Source of the DNA: an uncultured Anaerolineales bacterium
GTDB taxonomy: Bacteria; Chloroflexota; Anaerolineae; Anaerolineales; UBA4823
Assembly (NCBI GenBank): GCA_937968125.1
Contig: CALBUI010000046.1
Coordinates: 1-61,350, forward strand
DNA: 61,350 bases
Reading direction: 5' to 3'
Positions 1-8,397 of this stretch are shown one piece after another. The position numbers and the translations under genes were made by a program. How positions within the stretch are numbered: position 1 is the first letter of the stretch; each line of letters starts with the position of its first letter. The notes under the pieces are model-generated. The model searched no databases and was not told the DNA's origin. It was given only the letters and a program-made list of their open reading frames with translations.

Positions 1-55
1 CTGTTCCTCTCACAGATCTTGTCTCATTAGTGCTGGACCTCAGCCTAATGAAATT

Positions 56-80
56 CGCCGCCCTGGATAGGCGGCGTTTT
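56..80 (+). terminator. Rho-independent terminator-like hairpin
   Basis: A perfect 7-bp GC stem (CGCCGCC at 56-62 with GGCGGCG at 70-76) and a 7-nt loop are followed by TTTT. The T tract is on the plus strand, so it would end a plus-strand gene lying left of the window. It may also stop the minus-strand operon that ends at 123. Nothing else is seen in bases 1-122. Confidence 0.7.
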
Positions 81-122
81 GATTCAATGGCATAAGGTAT
101 ATCCGGAACTGATTTTGATCGG

Positions 123-554
123 TCAGGGAGTTAACTCTCCAACAACTTCATTGTTTACGATCACTTGATATTCGCCTTCATCCAGGGGAATATTTACCGA
201 AAATGGTTCCAGGACCTGGATACATATCTCATTTGGATCGACTACTGCATAAATTTCAACTGCTAAGCTGTTTTGGTCATCTGAGGAAGATACTTCGACC
301 CGTAAAAGGTGGCAGGGTGTGGGTAATGCTCCTTCAACATGTAAAGCGGATCGGGATGGATCGCCCTCGAGAGATATGAGTTCTATTTCGACGTTCTCAA
401 TTTCGACCCGCTCCATCTCCGCATCACTTGATAGAGGCTCCCAGGGGGCAGGAGTTGCCTCCGGTGCTGGGGAATCACGTCCAGAACAAGCTGCAAAAAG
501 GAGACAAACTAATAAGAATATGCTTCGAGTCTCAATTTTTATATGGTCAGTCAC
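123..554 (-). CDS. Small putative lipoprotein, function unknown
   Basis: A 143-aa protein with an N-terminal hydrophobic segment (IFLLVCLLFAAC) ending in a lipobox-like FAAC, then a Ser/Pro/Ala/Thr linker (SPAPEATPAP). This suggests lipid anchoring outside the membrane. The rest is acidic and beta-rich and I do not recognise it. I place the start at the GTG at 552-554, eight bases after the rtcB stop. AAAGG at the rtcB end then serves as ribosome-binding site, and longer readings would overlap rtcB. It is probably co-transcribed as the last gene of archease-rtcB-lipoprotein. No link to RNA repair can be inferred from the sequence itself. Confidence 0.7.
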   Translation of the reverse strand: MTDHIKIETRSIFLLVCLLFAACSGRDSPAPEATPAPWEPLSSDAEMERVEIENVEIELISLEGDPSRSALHVEGALPTPCHLLRVEVSSSDDQNSLAVEIYAVVDPNEICIQVLEPFSVNIPLDEGEYQVIVNNEVVGELTP

Positions 555-561
555 TTTTTGG

Positions 562-2013
562 TCAACCTTTAATAACTGCAACAGGACGTAATCGCGCGAC
601 TTTACTGGCAATGCCGGCATTTTGAACGGTCTCGACGACCGCGTCAACATCTTTGTACGCCTGTGGCGCTTCCTCAGCCAATCCAGCCATCGAACCAGCG
701 CGAATTTGGATGCCCTTTGACTGAAGTTCTTTACGTAGGTCCTCTCCCCAGATAGATTTTTTGGCTTTACTGCGGCTCATTGTGCGACCCGCGCCGTGAC
801 ATGTAGAACCAAATGAGCGCATCATGCTCTCTTCCGTACCAACCAGAACCCAGGAGGCGGTACCCATGCTCCCCGGTACCAGGACTGGCTGTCCAAGCTG
901 GCGATACTCTTCTGGCAATTCTTGAAACCCAGGTCCAAATGCGCGCGTGGCTCCTTTTCGATGGACACAAACATCCACATCGCGCCCTCCGATCTTGTGG
1001 CTCTCAATTTTGCCCATGTTGTGGGCGATATCATAAACTTGGTGTAGATGCCAGTTGCTAACTTTGCCTGCCAGTTCTTCTTCAAATGCCATGCGGGCAT
1101 AATGAGCCAATACCTGGCGGTTGGCAAAGGCGTAATTCGCCGCACAGCGCATTGCTGCCAGATAAGCCTCTCCTTCAGGCGAGTCTAAAGGGGCGCAAAC
1201 CAGTTCACGATCAGGAAGCTTGATCGAATATCGATTCACTGCAGACTGGAAATCACGCACGTAATCTGTACAGATCTGGTGTCCAAAGCCGCGCGAACCG
1301 CAGTGAATCATTACTGTCAGATTACCTTCAATTAGACCCATTACCTGGGCAGCTTGGGGGTGGAAGACTTGATCGACGATACCAACTTCAATGAAATGAT
1401 TTCCGGCACCCAGGGTTCCCAGCTGCGAACGGCCCCGATCTTTGGCTCGTTTGCTGACCCTGGTTGGATCTGCTCCTTCAAGCTGACCACCCTCTTCTGT
1501 CCGCCGCAAATCAGCCTCTGTGGCATATCCCTGATTTAATGCCCAGCGACTTCCCGTTCGACATACTTTCTCCAATTCGACAATTTTCAATCGTAAATGC
1601 CCCTTCTTCCCTACACCGCTGGGGCAGAGCCGGTTTAGCGTGTCTGCTAAACCAGGAAGGTTATTTTTCACCGCTTCGTATTCAATCTGAGAACCCAAGA
1701 GGCGCACCCCGCAATTTATATCGTAGCCGATCGCGCCGGGTGAGATGATACCGTGAGGCAGCTGAGTCGCGGCAACACCACCAATAGGAAAACCATAGCC
1801 CTGGTGAACATCCGGCATCACCACAACTCGATCGACTAAACCGGGCAATGTGGCTGCGTTTACCGCTTGTTCGAGAGATTTGTCACCTTTGATCTGTTCA
1901 AGCAGCTGGCGAGTAGCGAAAATTCTCACCGGGACACGCATATCTGAGCGATAAGATTTTGGGATCTCCCATTCGTAGCGGTTGATCTTTTTCAAATCTG
2001 CTAGGCTAACCAT
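562..2013 (-). CDS. rtcB: RNA-splicing ligase RtcB
   Basis: A 483-aa, full-length RtcB. The enzyme joins RNA 2',3'-cyclic phosphate or 3'-phosphate ends to 5'-OH ends using GTP and Mn2+, in tRNA or other RNA repair. Family motifs are visible: [14 protein letters not shown] near residue 67, [12 protein letters not shown] near residue 95 (metal-binding Asp and Cys), GAGNHFIE near 205, [10 protein letters not shown] near 237, and CHGAGR near residue 406, whose His is the guanylylated nucleophile in this family. The start ATG is preceded by GGAGG seven bases upstream. It lies 29 bp downstream of its activator archease in the same operon. No RtcA cyclase or RtcR regulator is visible. Confidence 0.97.
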   Translation of the reverse strand: MVSLADLKKINRYEWEIPKSYRSDMRVPVRIFATRQLLEQIKGDKSLEQAVNAATLPGLVDRVVVMPDVHQGYGFPIGGVAATQLPHGIISPGAIGYDINCGVRLLGSQIEYEAVKNNLPGLADTLNRLCPSGVGKKGHLRLKIVELEKVCRTGSRWALNQGYATEADLRRTEEGGQLEGADPTRVSKRAKDRGRSQLGTLGAGNHFIEVGIVDQVFHPQAAQVMGLIEGNLTVMIHCGSRGFGHQICTDYVRDFQSAVNRYSIKLPDRELVCAPLDSPEGEAYLAAMRCAANYAFANRQVLAHYARMAFEEELAGKVSNWHLHQVYDIAHNMGKIESHKIGGRDVDVCVHRKGATRAFGPGFQELPEEYRQLGQPVLVPGSMGTASWVLVGTEESMMRSFGSTCHGAGRTMSRSKAKKSIWGEDLRKELQSKGIQIRAGSMAGLAEEAPQAYKDVDAVVETVQNAGIASKVARLRPVAVIKG

Positions 2014-2042
2014 GACATTACCTCCACAATCAGCTGGACAAA

Positions 2043-2459
2043 TTACACATCAAAAACGATGTTCGCAACCAAGCCATCTTTATATTCTCGAACTTCGAGG
2101 TTGTGGTAGGTGGCTGCTTTTATTTCCTTGGCCAGTGATTCAATTTTTGAACCGCTCAATATGGCAATTAATCGATCCCCTTGAATTTGTAAATTAAAAC
2201 CATCGAAGCCAATTTTTTCGGATTCAGTTAGGTATATTAGCTCCGTGAGAAAATCAATCAGCAGTGTTTCTGGCTCGCTAAACTGAATTTCCAACTTTCG
2301 GGTCAAACCAGGTTGCGGGGCTAGTTCAAGATGGGTGAGGTGATACATCCCGCGAACTGCGTGTTCTAAAAGAGACTCAAGGTCCGGAGCCCAAACTTCA
2401 AGTTCCCAATCTGCTGTGTGGGATATTTCTCGAAATCCAAACGGTGAGGTGTGGTGCAT
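2043..2459 (-). CDS. Archease, RtcB activator
   Basis: A 138-aa protein of the archease family, a small protein that accelerates RtcB guanylylation and turnover. The N-terminal signature [21 protein letters not shown] carries the conserved His/Asp residues. [12 protein letters not shown] in the middle and the acidic C-terminal strand (LVANIVFDV) also fit. It is first in the operon, directly upstream of rtcB, the usual arrangement. An extended -10 element (TGG-TATACT, 2466-2474) ends six bases before the ATG and no Shine-Dalgarno is visible, so the mRNA is probably leaderless. Confidence 0.93.
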   Translation of the reverse strand: MHHTSPFGFREISHTADWELEVWAPDLESLLEHAVRGMYHLTHLELAPQPGLTRKLEIQFSEPETLLIDFLTELIYLTESEKIGFDGFNLQIQGDRLIAILSGSKIESLAKEIKAATYHNLEVREYKDGLVANIVFDV

Positions 2460-2465
2460 AATTCC

Positions 2466-2474
2466 AGTATACCA
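2466..2474 (-). promoter_or_regulatory. Extended -10 promoter of archease-rtcB, leaderless
   Basis: On the minus strand TGG-TATACT is followed by only six bases (GGAATT) before the archease ATG. Transcription should start at or next to the start codon. No convincing -35 is seen, as expected for extended -10 promoters. Confidence 0.6.
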
Positions 2475-2534
2475 TTTAGCATTTTTCGCAAAGAATGACT
2501 AATCAACCTCTAGCTGGGTGAGATTTGAACGTCC

Positions 2535-2563
2535 TTGCAGTATGATCTGCTTGCTTCTATAAT
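2535..2563 (+). promoter_or_regulatory. Sigma-70-type promoter of the FHA genes
   Basis: TTGCAG (2535-2540), a 17-bp spacer and a perfect TATAAT (2558-2563). The FHA gene starts at 2576, 12 bases after the -10, so the predicted 5' leader is about six bases and there is no ribosome-binding site. The intergenic region is shared with the divergent archease promoter. Confidence 0.75.
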
Positions 2564-2575
2564 AAAGACCTGATC

Positions 2576-3352
2576 ATGGGTTCATTAATCGAAAAAATAT
2601 CCCAACTCGAACTGCGCATTCAATCTTTGGTTGAACGGGGTTCTACGCCATCTATTTCGAAATCAGGAGATTTCGGTGCAAGGATGGTTGCGGCCATGGA
2701 GCAAAGCATCAATAGTGATGATTCCTTGGATTCAACTGCCGCTGATTTATATATCATGTCAGTGGATCAAAGGACTGCCCAATTGTTGGGTGAAGATCCT
2801 GGTTTGGTTGATGAATTTGGAGAGATGATTTACCAGGCAGGAAAAGAGTCTGGATTACGATTTTCTGTCCCTCCGAGGGTTAAAATCAAGTCTGATCCTT
2901 CGCTGGAACCAGGGTTCATTGCGGTCTCCGCCCAATACAGCTTGCAGCAATTTGATGAGACCAGTACGCTAACGACTGCAAATAATGGTGTGACAGAAAT
3001 TCCGGAATATGCATTTTTAATTATCAATGGCGTGCAAATATTCCCGCTGGATGAATCAGTTATTAATTTAGGAAGACGTTCTGATAATCATGTCGTGATT
3101 GATGAAATGAGAGTATCTCGAAAGCATGCTCAAATCCGGGCAATAAAAGGACATTATGTGATTTTCGATCTTGATTCATCAGGCGGGACTTATGTGAATG
3201 GCGTGCTTTCCTCCCAAGCGACTTTATATCCTGGGGATGTCATATCTCTGGCAGGTGTGGACCTGGTCTATGGGCAGGATGCTGCATACCTATCAGGCAA
3301 TGACTCTGGTTCAACACAGCCACTGGTACCTTTCCCCGGTGCGGATGATTAG
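2576..3352 (+). CDS. FhaA-like protein with DUF3662 and FHA domain
   Basis: A 258-aa cytoplasmic protein. Residues 1 to about 125 resemble the N-terminal domain found before FHA in actinobacterial FhaA. A low-complexity linker follows, then a C-terminal FHA domain (about 160-230) with GRRSDN, SRKHAQI and SSGGTYVNG, the canonical phosphothreonine-binding loops. In actinobacteria FhaA-type proteins read PknB phosphorylation and regulate cell-wall synthesis. The neighbouring second FHA gene and the SEDS gene suggest a similar role. No PknB-type kinase or PP2C phosphatase gene lies in the window. The short C-terminal tail is rich in Ser, Pro and Asp. Confidence 0.85.
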   Translation: MGSLIEKISQLELRIQSLVERGSTPSISKSGDFGARMVAAMEQSINSDDSLDSTAADLYIMSVDQRTAQLLGEDPGLVDEFGEMIYQAGKESGLRFSVPPRVKIKSDPSLEPGFIAVSAQYSLQQFDETSTLTTANNGVTEIPEYAFLIINGVQIFPLDESVINLGRRSDNHVVIDEMRVSRKHAQIRAIKGHYVIFDLDSSGGTYVNGVLSSQATLYPGDVISLAGVDLVYGQDAAYLSGNDSGSTQPLVPFPGADD

Positions 3353-3370
3353 TGGAATAAGAGCAAGAAT

Positions 3371-3832
3371 ATGAGCGCCACGATTCTCCTCATCATACGC
3401 CTCTTGATGGCTTTAGCCCTTTATGGATTCTTGGGATGGGCGGTTTGGACCCTCTGGCGGGATATCAAACGACAGAATGAACTCATGGCAGCCCGTCGAA
3501 TCCCGGAGCTGACCCTGACAAAACAAGGCGAGTCTGGAGAAGAATCATTAAAGTTTTCCACGCCGGACATTCTAGTCGGAAGAGATCAAATCTGTGATTT
3601 GATCCTCGATGAGAAAACAGTTTCGGCCGAACATGCCCGGCTCTCTTATCATCACGGCAATTGGTGGGTGGAAGATTTAGATTCCAGGAATGGGACGTTG
3701 TTAAACCTGGAAATACTTTCTACTCCAGCAGTTGTGGTATCTGGAGATGAACTTCAATTAGGTCAGGTTATTATCAATATTGAGATTGGGGAAAGTGAAA
3801 ACCATTCTCCAGTTGCAGTTTCCAAGGGATGA
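3371..3832 (+). CDS. FhaB-like membrane-anchored FHA protein
   Basis: A 153-aa protein with one N-terminal transmembrane helix (about residues 5-27), a basic juxtamembrane stretch and a C-terminal FHA domain (about 65-135). Conserved elements are VGRDQICDLILD, SAEHARL and DSRNGTLLN. It is 18 bp downstream of the FhaA-like gene and clearly in its operon. It would bind phosphothreonine peptides at the inner face of the membrane and could recruit partners to the SEDS protein encoded downstream. Its stop codon lies inside the hairpin at 3826-3845. Confidence 0.85.
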   Translation: MSATILLIIRLLMALALYGFLGWAVWTLWRDIKRQNELMAARRIPELTLTKQGESGEESLKFSTPDILVGRDQICDLILDEKTVSAEHARLSYHHGNWWVEDLDSRNGTLLNLEILSTPAVVVSGDELQLGQVIINIEIGESENHSPVAVSKG

Positions 3833-3845
3833 TATTTATCATCCC
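3826..3845 (+). other. Perfect hairpin over the FHA stop codon
   Basis: GGGATGAT (3826-3833) pairs with ATCATCCC (3838-3845) around a 4-nt loop. There is no T tract, so it is not a standard terminator. It could be a processing or mRNA-stability element between the FHA genes and mtnP. Confidence 0.5.
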
Positions 3846-3897
3846 CGGAAAGTGATCGTCCATTGAACGCTGTTCAAATAGAAGAAGGAGAACTCCT

Positions 3898-4755
3898 GTG
3901 TGTAAACTAGCTGTCATCGGCGGTTCAGGTCTATATGGGATGCCTGGGCTTGAAGATATTCAAGAAAGATCGATTTCCACTCCATTTGGTGATCCGAGCT
4001 CTCCGATTGTCATCGGTCAGTTGGGCGACCAATCGATTGCATTCCTCGCCCGACATGGAATTGGTCATCACATATCTCCATCGGAGATTAACTTTCGAGC
4101 CAATATCTATGCCCTAAAAAGCCTGGGTGTTGAGCGGATCGTCGCCATCAGCGCCTGCGGCTCTCTGCGCGAGGATTACGCGCCAGGGGATATCGTCATC
4201 CCGGACCAGCTGTTCGATTTCACCAAAGGCAGGGAGAGAACATTTTTTGGTCAAGGATTGGTCGCCCATGTTAGTCTGCCTGATCCATTCTGTCCAGACC
4301 TGTCTGAGCGCGTGTACCAGGCAGTGAAGGAAACTGGTAATACTATTCACATGGGCGGAACATACATCACGGTTGAGGGACCCCGTTTTTCTACCCGGGC
4401 TGAATCGAATGCTTATCGTTCTTGGGGCATGTCTTTAATCGGCATGACAACCTCGCCAGAAGCATTTCTTGCCAAAGAGGCTGAGATTTGCTACACATCA
4501 TTAGCCCATGTAACGGACTACGATGTATGGCATATCAGTGAAGAACCGGTCACGGTTGAAATGGTGATTGAAATTCTTAATCGCAACACCACCATTGCCC
4601 AACAGGCGATCAACAACCTGGTCGGCGTATTGGACCCAGAGCGATTATGTGACTGCGAGGATACATTGGCATCAGCATTGATCACCGATCCAAAAGTGAT
4701 CCCGGCCGAGACGCGTCAGCGTCTGAGTCTGCTGGTTGATAAGTATTTGGATTGA
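3898..4755 (+). CDS. mtnP: S-methyl-5'-thioadenosine phosphorylase
   Basis: A 285-aa purine nucleoside phosphorylase-family enzyme cleaving 5'-methylthioadenosine with phosphate to adenine and methylthioribose-1-phosphate, the first step of methionine salvage. Visible motifs are GGSGLYG at the N-terminus, RHGIGHHISPSEINFRAN near residue 52, a TVEGPRFSTRAE-type stretch near 160, MTTSPEAFLAKEAEICY near 182 and VTDYDVWH near 204, which marks MTA rather than inosine phosphorylases. The start is GTG with GAAGGAG a few bases upstream. The next pathway enzyme, mtnA, is 20 kb away at 23863. Its place between the FHA genes and the SEDS gene has no obvious functional logic. Confidence 0.95.
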   Translation: MCKLAVIGGSGLYGMPGLEDIQERSISTPFGDPSSPIVIGQLGDQSIAFLARHGIGHHISPSEINFRANIYALKSLGVERIVAISACGSLREDYAPGDIVIPDQLFDFTKGRERTFFGQGLVAHVSLPDPFCPDLSERVYQAVKETGNTIHMGGTYITVEGPRFSTRAESNAYRSWGMSLIGMTTSPEAFLAKEAEICYTSLAHVTDYDVWHISEEPVTVEMVIEILNRNTTIAQQAINNLVGVLDPERLCDCEDTLASALITDPKVIPAETRQRLSLLVDKYLD

Positions 4756-4798
4756 GGGGGATGTATCATTTCAACTGCTTGTTCCAATCTTTGAGATT

Positions 4799-7510
4799 AT
4801 GACCTCCACAACGAAATCCTTTCATTTGTCAGATTCGCCCCATCGTATTCAGGGCAGGTTGCTGGTATTTGCAGGTGTCTTCTTGGGACTTTATGCACTG
4901 GGATTAACCCTGGCGCCAGCTGCCAGAACTGGCACCTGGGAGGGCGATTACCGGTGGAACCATTGGTTAGGGTATCTGGCCTGGCTGATTCTCATCCTCA
5001 TTGTCAATCGACAAATCAAGCGTATCCTACCCAATCAAGATCCCTTTTTGCTGCCTGTCGCAGCCTTGTTGAGCGGTTGGGGTTTGATGACCATTTGGCG
5101 CCTATTCCCCGATTTTGGTCTCCGCCAGACGATGTGGTTCGTGATCTCAATGGTCCTATTTGCGGCTGGATTGCGATTACCTCAGGATTTACTATTCCTG
5201 CGCAGGTATAAATATGTGCTGCTGACCGGGGGATTGGTGTTAACTGCTTTGACGTTATTGTTTGGCACCAATCCAGGTGGCAATTTTGGTCCAAATTTGT
5301 GGTTAGGTTGTTGTGGGGTTTATTTTCAACCATCTGAGCCGCTTAAATTATTGTTGATCATTTATCTTTCAGCATACCTGGCAGATAAACAACCCTGGAC
5401 GTTGATATCTTCATCCAGTTTCCGGAGTGACGATTCTGATAGAGGAGAAGGAGATCGAGGCAAAACTGAATCCTTATCAGCCGTGCTGCCACTTCTGGTG
5501 CCTATCCTGATCATGACCGGATTAATCCTCCTTTTGCTTTTAGTGCAAAGGGATCTGGGGACCGCAACAATCTTTCTCTTCTTGTTTGCGGTCATCGTCT
5601 ATCTGGCAACTGGGCGCAGACTGGTATTGATTCTAAGTGGAGTGCTCCTATTTCTTGCTGGCATAAGCAGCTATTTCTTATTTGATGTGGTGAGATTGAG
5701 AATCGATGCCTGGTTGAATCCCTGGTTGGATCCCAGTGGACGTTCGTACCAGATCGTCCAATCCCTCCTGGCCATTGCGCACGGGGGAGTTGGGGGCCGG
5801 GGGCCGGGGATGGGCAGCCCAACCCTGGTACCAATTTCTCACTCGGATTTTATTTTTACCGCCATTGTTGAGGAAAGTGGGCTAGTAGGTGGCATTGCCT
5901 TGGTGGTATTACTAATGGTGCTGACCGCAAGTGGTTTGCGCATCGCACAAAGGGCTCCCGATAATTTTCGTCGCTACCTGGCGGCAGGATTGACCGTGTA
6001 CTTGATCGGTCAGAGTTTGTTGATCATTGGGGGCAATATCCGCTTACTGCCTTTGACTGGGGTAACATTGCCCTTCGTTTCTTATGGAGGCTCCTCGCTG
6101 TTGACTGCTTTTGCTTCATTATTATTGTTGATTTTGATCAGTCAAAGCGCTAATGCCAATCCGTTGCCTGCCATAAACACACCAATTTATACGCGCTTAG
6201 GGGCTTTCCTGCTGGTTGGTCTTTCAGTTGCTGCTCTGATCATCGGTTGGTGGACATATGTGCGCGGCCCTGGATTATTGGGTCGAACAGACAACGCTCG
6301 CCGGGGGATCGCAGAGCGGTTCGTGAAGCGAGGTGAGATCTTCGATCGAGATAACACTCCCCTGGTCACCACGACTGGAAGTACCGGTGAATACTCGCGT
6401 CATTACAACTTGCCAAACCTGGGTTCAACAGTTGGCTATTCCCATCCTGTCTATGGGCAATCTGGGTTAGAAGCCAGCCTTGATCCATATCTACGTGGCC
6501 TGGAAGGCAACGCCGGACTGGAGATATGGTGGAATCACCTGCTTTACGGTCGTCCACCGCCAGGCTTGGATGTCCGCCTGAGCCTGGATATGGACCTGCA
6601 GCAGGTTGCCGATGAGCTGCTTGGTGATCGAGCTGGCGCCCTTATCCTATTGAATGCAGAGAATGGGGAAATTCTCAGCCTCGCCTCTCATCCGACATTC
6701 GATCCAAACCAGCTGGAGGAGAACTGGCTCGAACTGGTCAATGATGACAAAACTCCTCTGCTCAACCGGGCGATTCAGGGGCAGTATCCACCGGGAACAG
6801 CCTTAGGTCCGTTTCTTATGGCTGCGCTGACTGCAGAAGGAGGGTTCGCGCAGTTTCCGGAAACCGATTTTTCTGAGGAACTCTTTGCAAGCTCTCCTTG
6901 TGCCATAACCCCTGGAGTCACGAGTTGGGCAGGAGTGATTTCAGCAGGTTGCGAACTTCCCCAGGTAATTTTGAGTGAGGAGCTCGGCCAGGATGCAATC
7001 CAAAAACTATATGAGGATTTAGGTTTCTTTATTGACCCCGGCCTTGGTCCGCTTAAACAAGAGGACACAATTCCACCCTTGATCTTGTCCCCACAGGAGA
7101 TCATTAGCGGCCAGTCGGAATTCCGGTTGAGCCCGCTGCAAATGGCGCTTGCTGCTGCCACCATAAGTTCGGGTGGATCTAAACCCATTCCGATTCTGGC
7201 CTCTGCTCTCAACCGGCCGGATACTGGCTGGACGGTCTTCCTGCCATCCGGTGAGCCTCACCAGGTATTTTCTAAACCCAACGCAGATGGTGTCGCTGGA
7301 TTATTGTCGCAGAATTCATTACCTATCTGGGATTCGGTTGCGACCACGGTGAATGAACCTGACCAAGTGATAACCTGGTATTTGGGCGGTACACTGCCCA
7401 CCTGGACTGGTGCTCCGATCTCGTTGGTGATCATCCTGGAAGAAGATTCTCCCCAGGAAGCGCTGGCAATTGGACAGGCCATGATGGAGGCTGCTCTCCA
7501 GGTTGAGTGA
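4799..7510 (+). CDS. SEDS glycosyltransferase fused to inactive PBP-like domain
   Basis: A 903-aa fusion. Residues 20-445 are a multi-pass RodA/FtsW-type SEDS peptidoglycan polymerase, with GRGPGMGS, the loop SHSDFIFTAIVEES and GNIRLLPLTGVTLPFVSYGGSS. A further membrane helix (about 465-485) leads into an extracellular part (about 495-900) laid out like a class B PBP: RGEIFDRDN pedestal motif, LSLDMDLQQVADELL, ILLNAENGEILSLASHPTFDPN and SPLQMALAAATISSGG. The catalytic motifs are gone: SxxK is replaced by T667-A-L-G670 within YPPGTALG, and no SxN or KTG is seen at the expected places (about 715 and 850). The transpeptidase half is therefore probably non-catalytic. The ATG at 4799 is chosen because the upstream in-frame stretch overlaps mtnP and is not conserved-looking. 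It is last in the FHA operon. Confidence 0.9.
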   Translation: MTSTTKSFHLSDSPHRIQGRLLVFAGVFLGLYALGLTLAPAARTGTWEGDYRWNHWLGYLAWLILILIVNRQIKRILPNQDPFLLPVAALLSGWGLMTIWRLFPDFGLRQTMWFVISMVLFAAGLRLPQDLLFLRRYKYVLLTGGLVLTALTLLFGTNPGGNFGPNLWLGCCGVYFQPSEPLKLLLIIYLSAYLADKQPWTLISSSSFRSDDSDRGEGDRGKTESLSAVLPLLVPILIMTGLILLLLLVQRDLGTATIFLFLFAVIVYLATGRRLVLILSGVLLFLAGISSYFLFDVVRLRIDAWLNPWLDPSGRSYQIVQSLLAIAHGGVGGRGPGMGSPTLVPISHSDFIFTAIVEESGLVGGIALVVLLMVLTASGLRIAQRAPDNFRRYLAAGLTVYLIGQSLLIIGGNIRLLPLTGVTLPFVSYGGSSLLTAFASLLLLILISQSANANPLPAINTPIYTRLGAFLLVGLSVAALIIGWWTYVRGPGLLGRTDNARRGIAERFVKRGEIFDRDNTPLVTTTGSTGEYSRHYNLPNLGSTVGYSHPVYGQSGLEASLDPYLRGLEGNAGLEIWWNHLLYGRPPPGLDVRLSLDMDLQQVADELLGDRAGALILLNAENGEILSLASHPTFDPNQLEENWLELVNDDKTPLLNRAIQGQYPPGTALGPFLMAALTAEGGFAQFPETDFSEELFASSPCAITPGVTSWAGVISAGCELPQVILSEELGQDAIQKLYEDLGFFIDPGLGPLKQEDTIPPLILSPQEIISGQSEFRLSPLQMALAAATISSGGSKPIPILASALNRPDTGWTVFLPSGEPHQVFSKPNADGVAGLLSQNSLPIWDSVATTVNEPDQVITWYLGGTLPTWTGAPISLVIILEEDSPQEALAIGQAMMEAALQVE

Positions 7511-7590
7511 AAGAGATAATGTAAGGGAGGAAGGGAACTTGGGTGGGAATTATCTTAGAAATGGTTTTATCGCTAACAATGATAAAAAAA

Positions 7591-7625
7591 ATCTGATCTA
7601 TTCACCCATAGATCAGATCCTTTTT
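7591..7625. terminator. Bidirectional terminator between convergent genes
   Basis: A perfect 11-bp stem (ATCTGATCTAT 7591-7601 with ATAGATCAGAT 7608-7618) with a 6-nt loop. TTTTT follows on the plus strand and a seven-A run precedes it, giving a T tract on the minus strand too. It separates the SEDS fusion gene from the convergent GerW operon. Confidence 0.92.
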
Positions 7626-7649
7626 GTGAAAATAGCGCTTGAGGGTTTC

Positions 7650-8099
7650 TTAGCCCCTTGGACCTCGGCTCATGCGCAGGAACATCCCCGCCACGAAGCC
7701 TGCCGCGGTTATGGCGGCCATGATTACTTTCGTACGATCGGCGACCGGTTCGATTCGTACACCCTCGGGTGAGGCGATCACTACCGCAACCGGCCTCGAG
7801 AGAGTTCGTCCACCACCTCCTCCTCCTCCACCGGCTCCTTCGCCGATCCCTTGACCAGGAGGAGATTCTTCACCTTCAAAATCACCTCTTCCATATCCCA
7901 TGCCTGCTCCAAAACCTAGCACAACCAGGTTTTCCGATGTGGGTATGATTTTTGTCTCACCAACTTCGACAGGTTGACCATATACTTTATCGACACTGGC
8001 AGATTCGATAAAGGTTTTCATTGTCGCATTGACATCTTCGAATGTCTGGTGGAGATTAATGTCTCCAGTATCGCCAGGTCCTTTAACTACCTTGTCCAT
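7650..8099 (-). CDS. GerW/YtfJ-family protein
   Basis: A 149-aa protein of the Spore_YtfJ (GerW) family. The core VYGQPVEVGETKIIPTSENLVVLGFGAGMGYG is typical. It is followed by a poly-Gly stretch of eight residues and the strand RPVAVVIASPEGVRIEPV. A C-terminal membrane helix (about 125-142) is an addition not found in the Bacillus protein. In Bacillus this family acts in spore germination. No other sporulation genes are here, so a general envelope or stress role is more likely. It is last of a three-gene minus-strand operon. Confidence 0.85.
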   Translation of the reverse strand: MDKVVKGPGDTGDINLHQTFEDVNATMKTFIESASVDKVYGQPVEVGETKIIPTSENLVVLGFGAGMGYGRGDFEGEESPPGQGIGEGAGGGGGGGGRTLSRPVAVVIASPEGVRIEPVADRTKVIMAAITAAGFVAGMFLRMSRGPRG

Positions 8100-8111
8100 C
8101 AGTCTCTCCTT

Positions 8112-8396
8112 TTACGATTTTGAATTTCGGAATATTAACCATGTGAGCAAAGCGGTGATTAACCCAGCTCCAAGAATGCCAATTTGCATTCGCCTGGTAT
8201 AGTCATGGATGGGGATGATCTGGCGTCGTCCCATCGCATCCTCAACGATCACAGAGCGTGGTCGATTCCAGACAATTCCACCATTTCCAGATGGAAAGTT
8301 TAGTCTGTACGAGCGGGAAACCGGGTAGATCTTTACATCTCCCGCAGTTACCGGCTCTCCAGCGCTGGTCTGCTGAATGAGAATCCTTTTCGCCAT
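8112..8396 (-). CDS. Small membrane protein of the GerW operon
   Basis: A 94-aa protein with a polar beta-rich N-terminal part (SYRLNFPSGNGGIVWNRPRSVIVED) and one C-terminal transmembrane helix (about 68-88) ending in a short basic tail. I do not recognise the family. The start is set at the ATG at 8394-8396, one base after the stop of the upstream gene. A longer reading would run into that gene. It sits between an acidic coiled-coil protein and the GerW-family gene, which also has a C-terminal helix, so the three may act together at the membrane. Confidence 0.75.
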   Translation of the reverse strand: MAKRILIQQTSAGEPVTAGDVKIYPVSRSYRLNFPSGNGGIVWNRPRSVIVEDAMGRRQIIPIHDYTRRMQIGILGAGLITALLTWLIFRNSKS

Positions 8397-8397
8397 T

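Noticed and set aside
3863..3877. TTGAACGCTGTTCAA as another LexA box
   Set aside because: The half-sites GAAC and GTTC are three bases apart instead of four, and there is no promoter around it.
6193..6300. Fusion of SEDS and PBP-like parts as a sequencing artefact
   Set aside because: The junction is a continuous frame that includes a well-formed transmembrane helix and basic flank, as expected for a natural PBP anchor, with no leftover start site or frameshift. A genome-level check is still needed for certainty.
6775..7212. 145-codon open frame on the minus strand within the PBP-like region
   Set aside because: Antisense to a coherent domain, with no ribosome-binding site. It does not explain the loss of PBP motifs.
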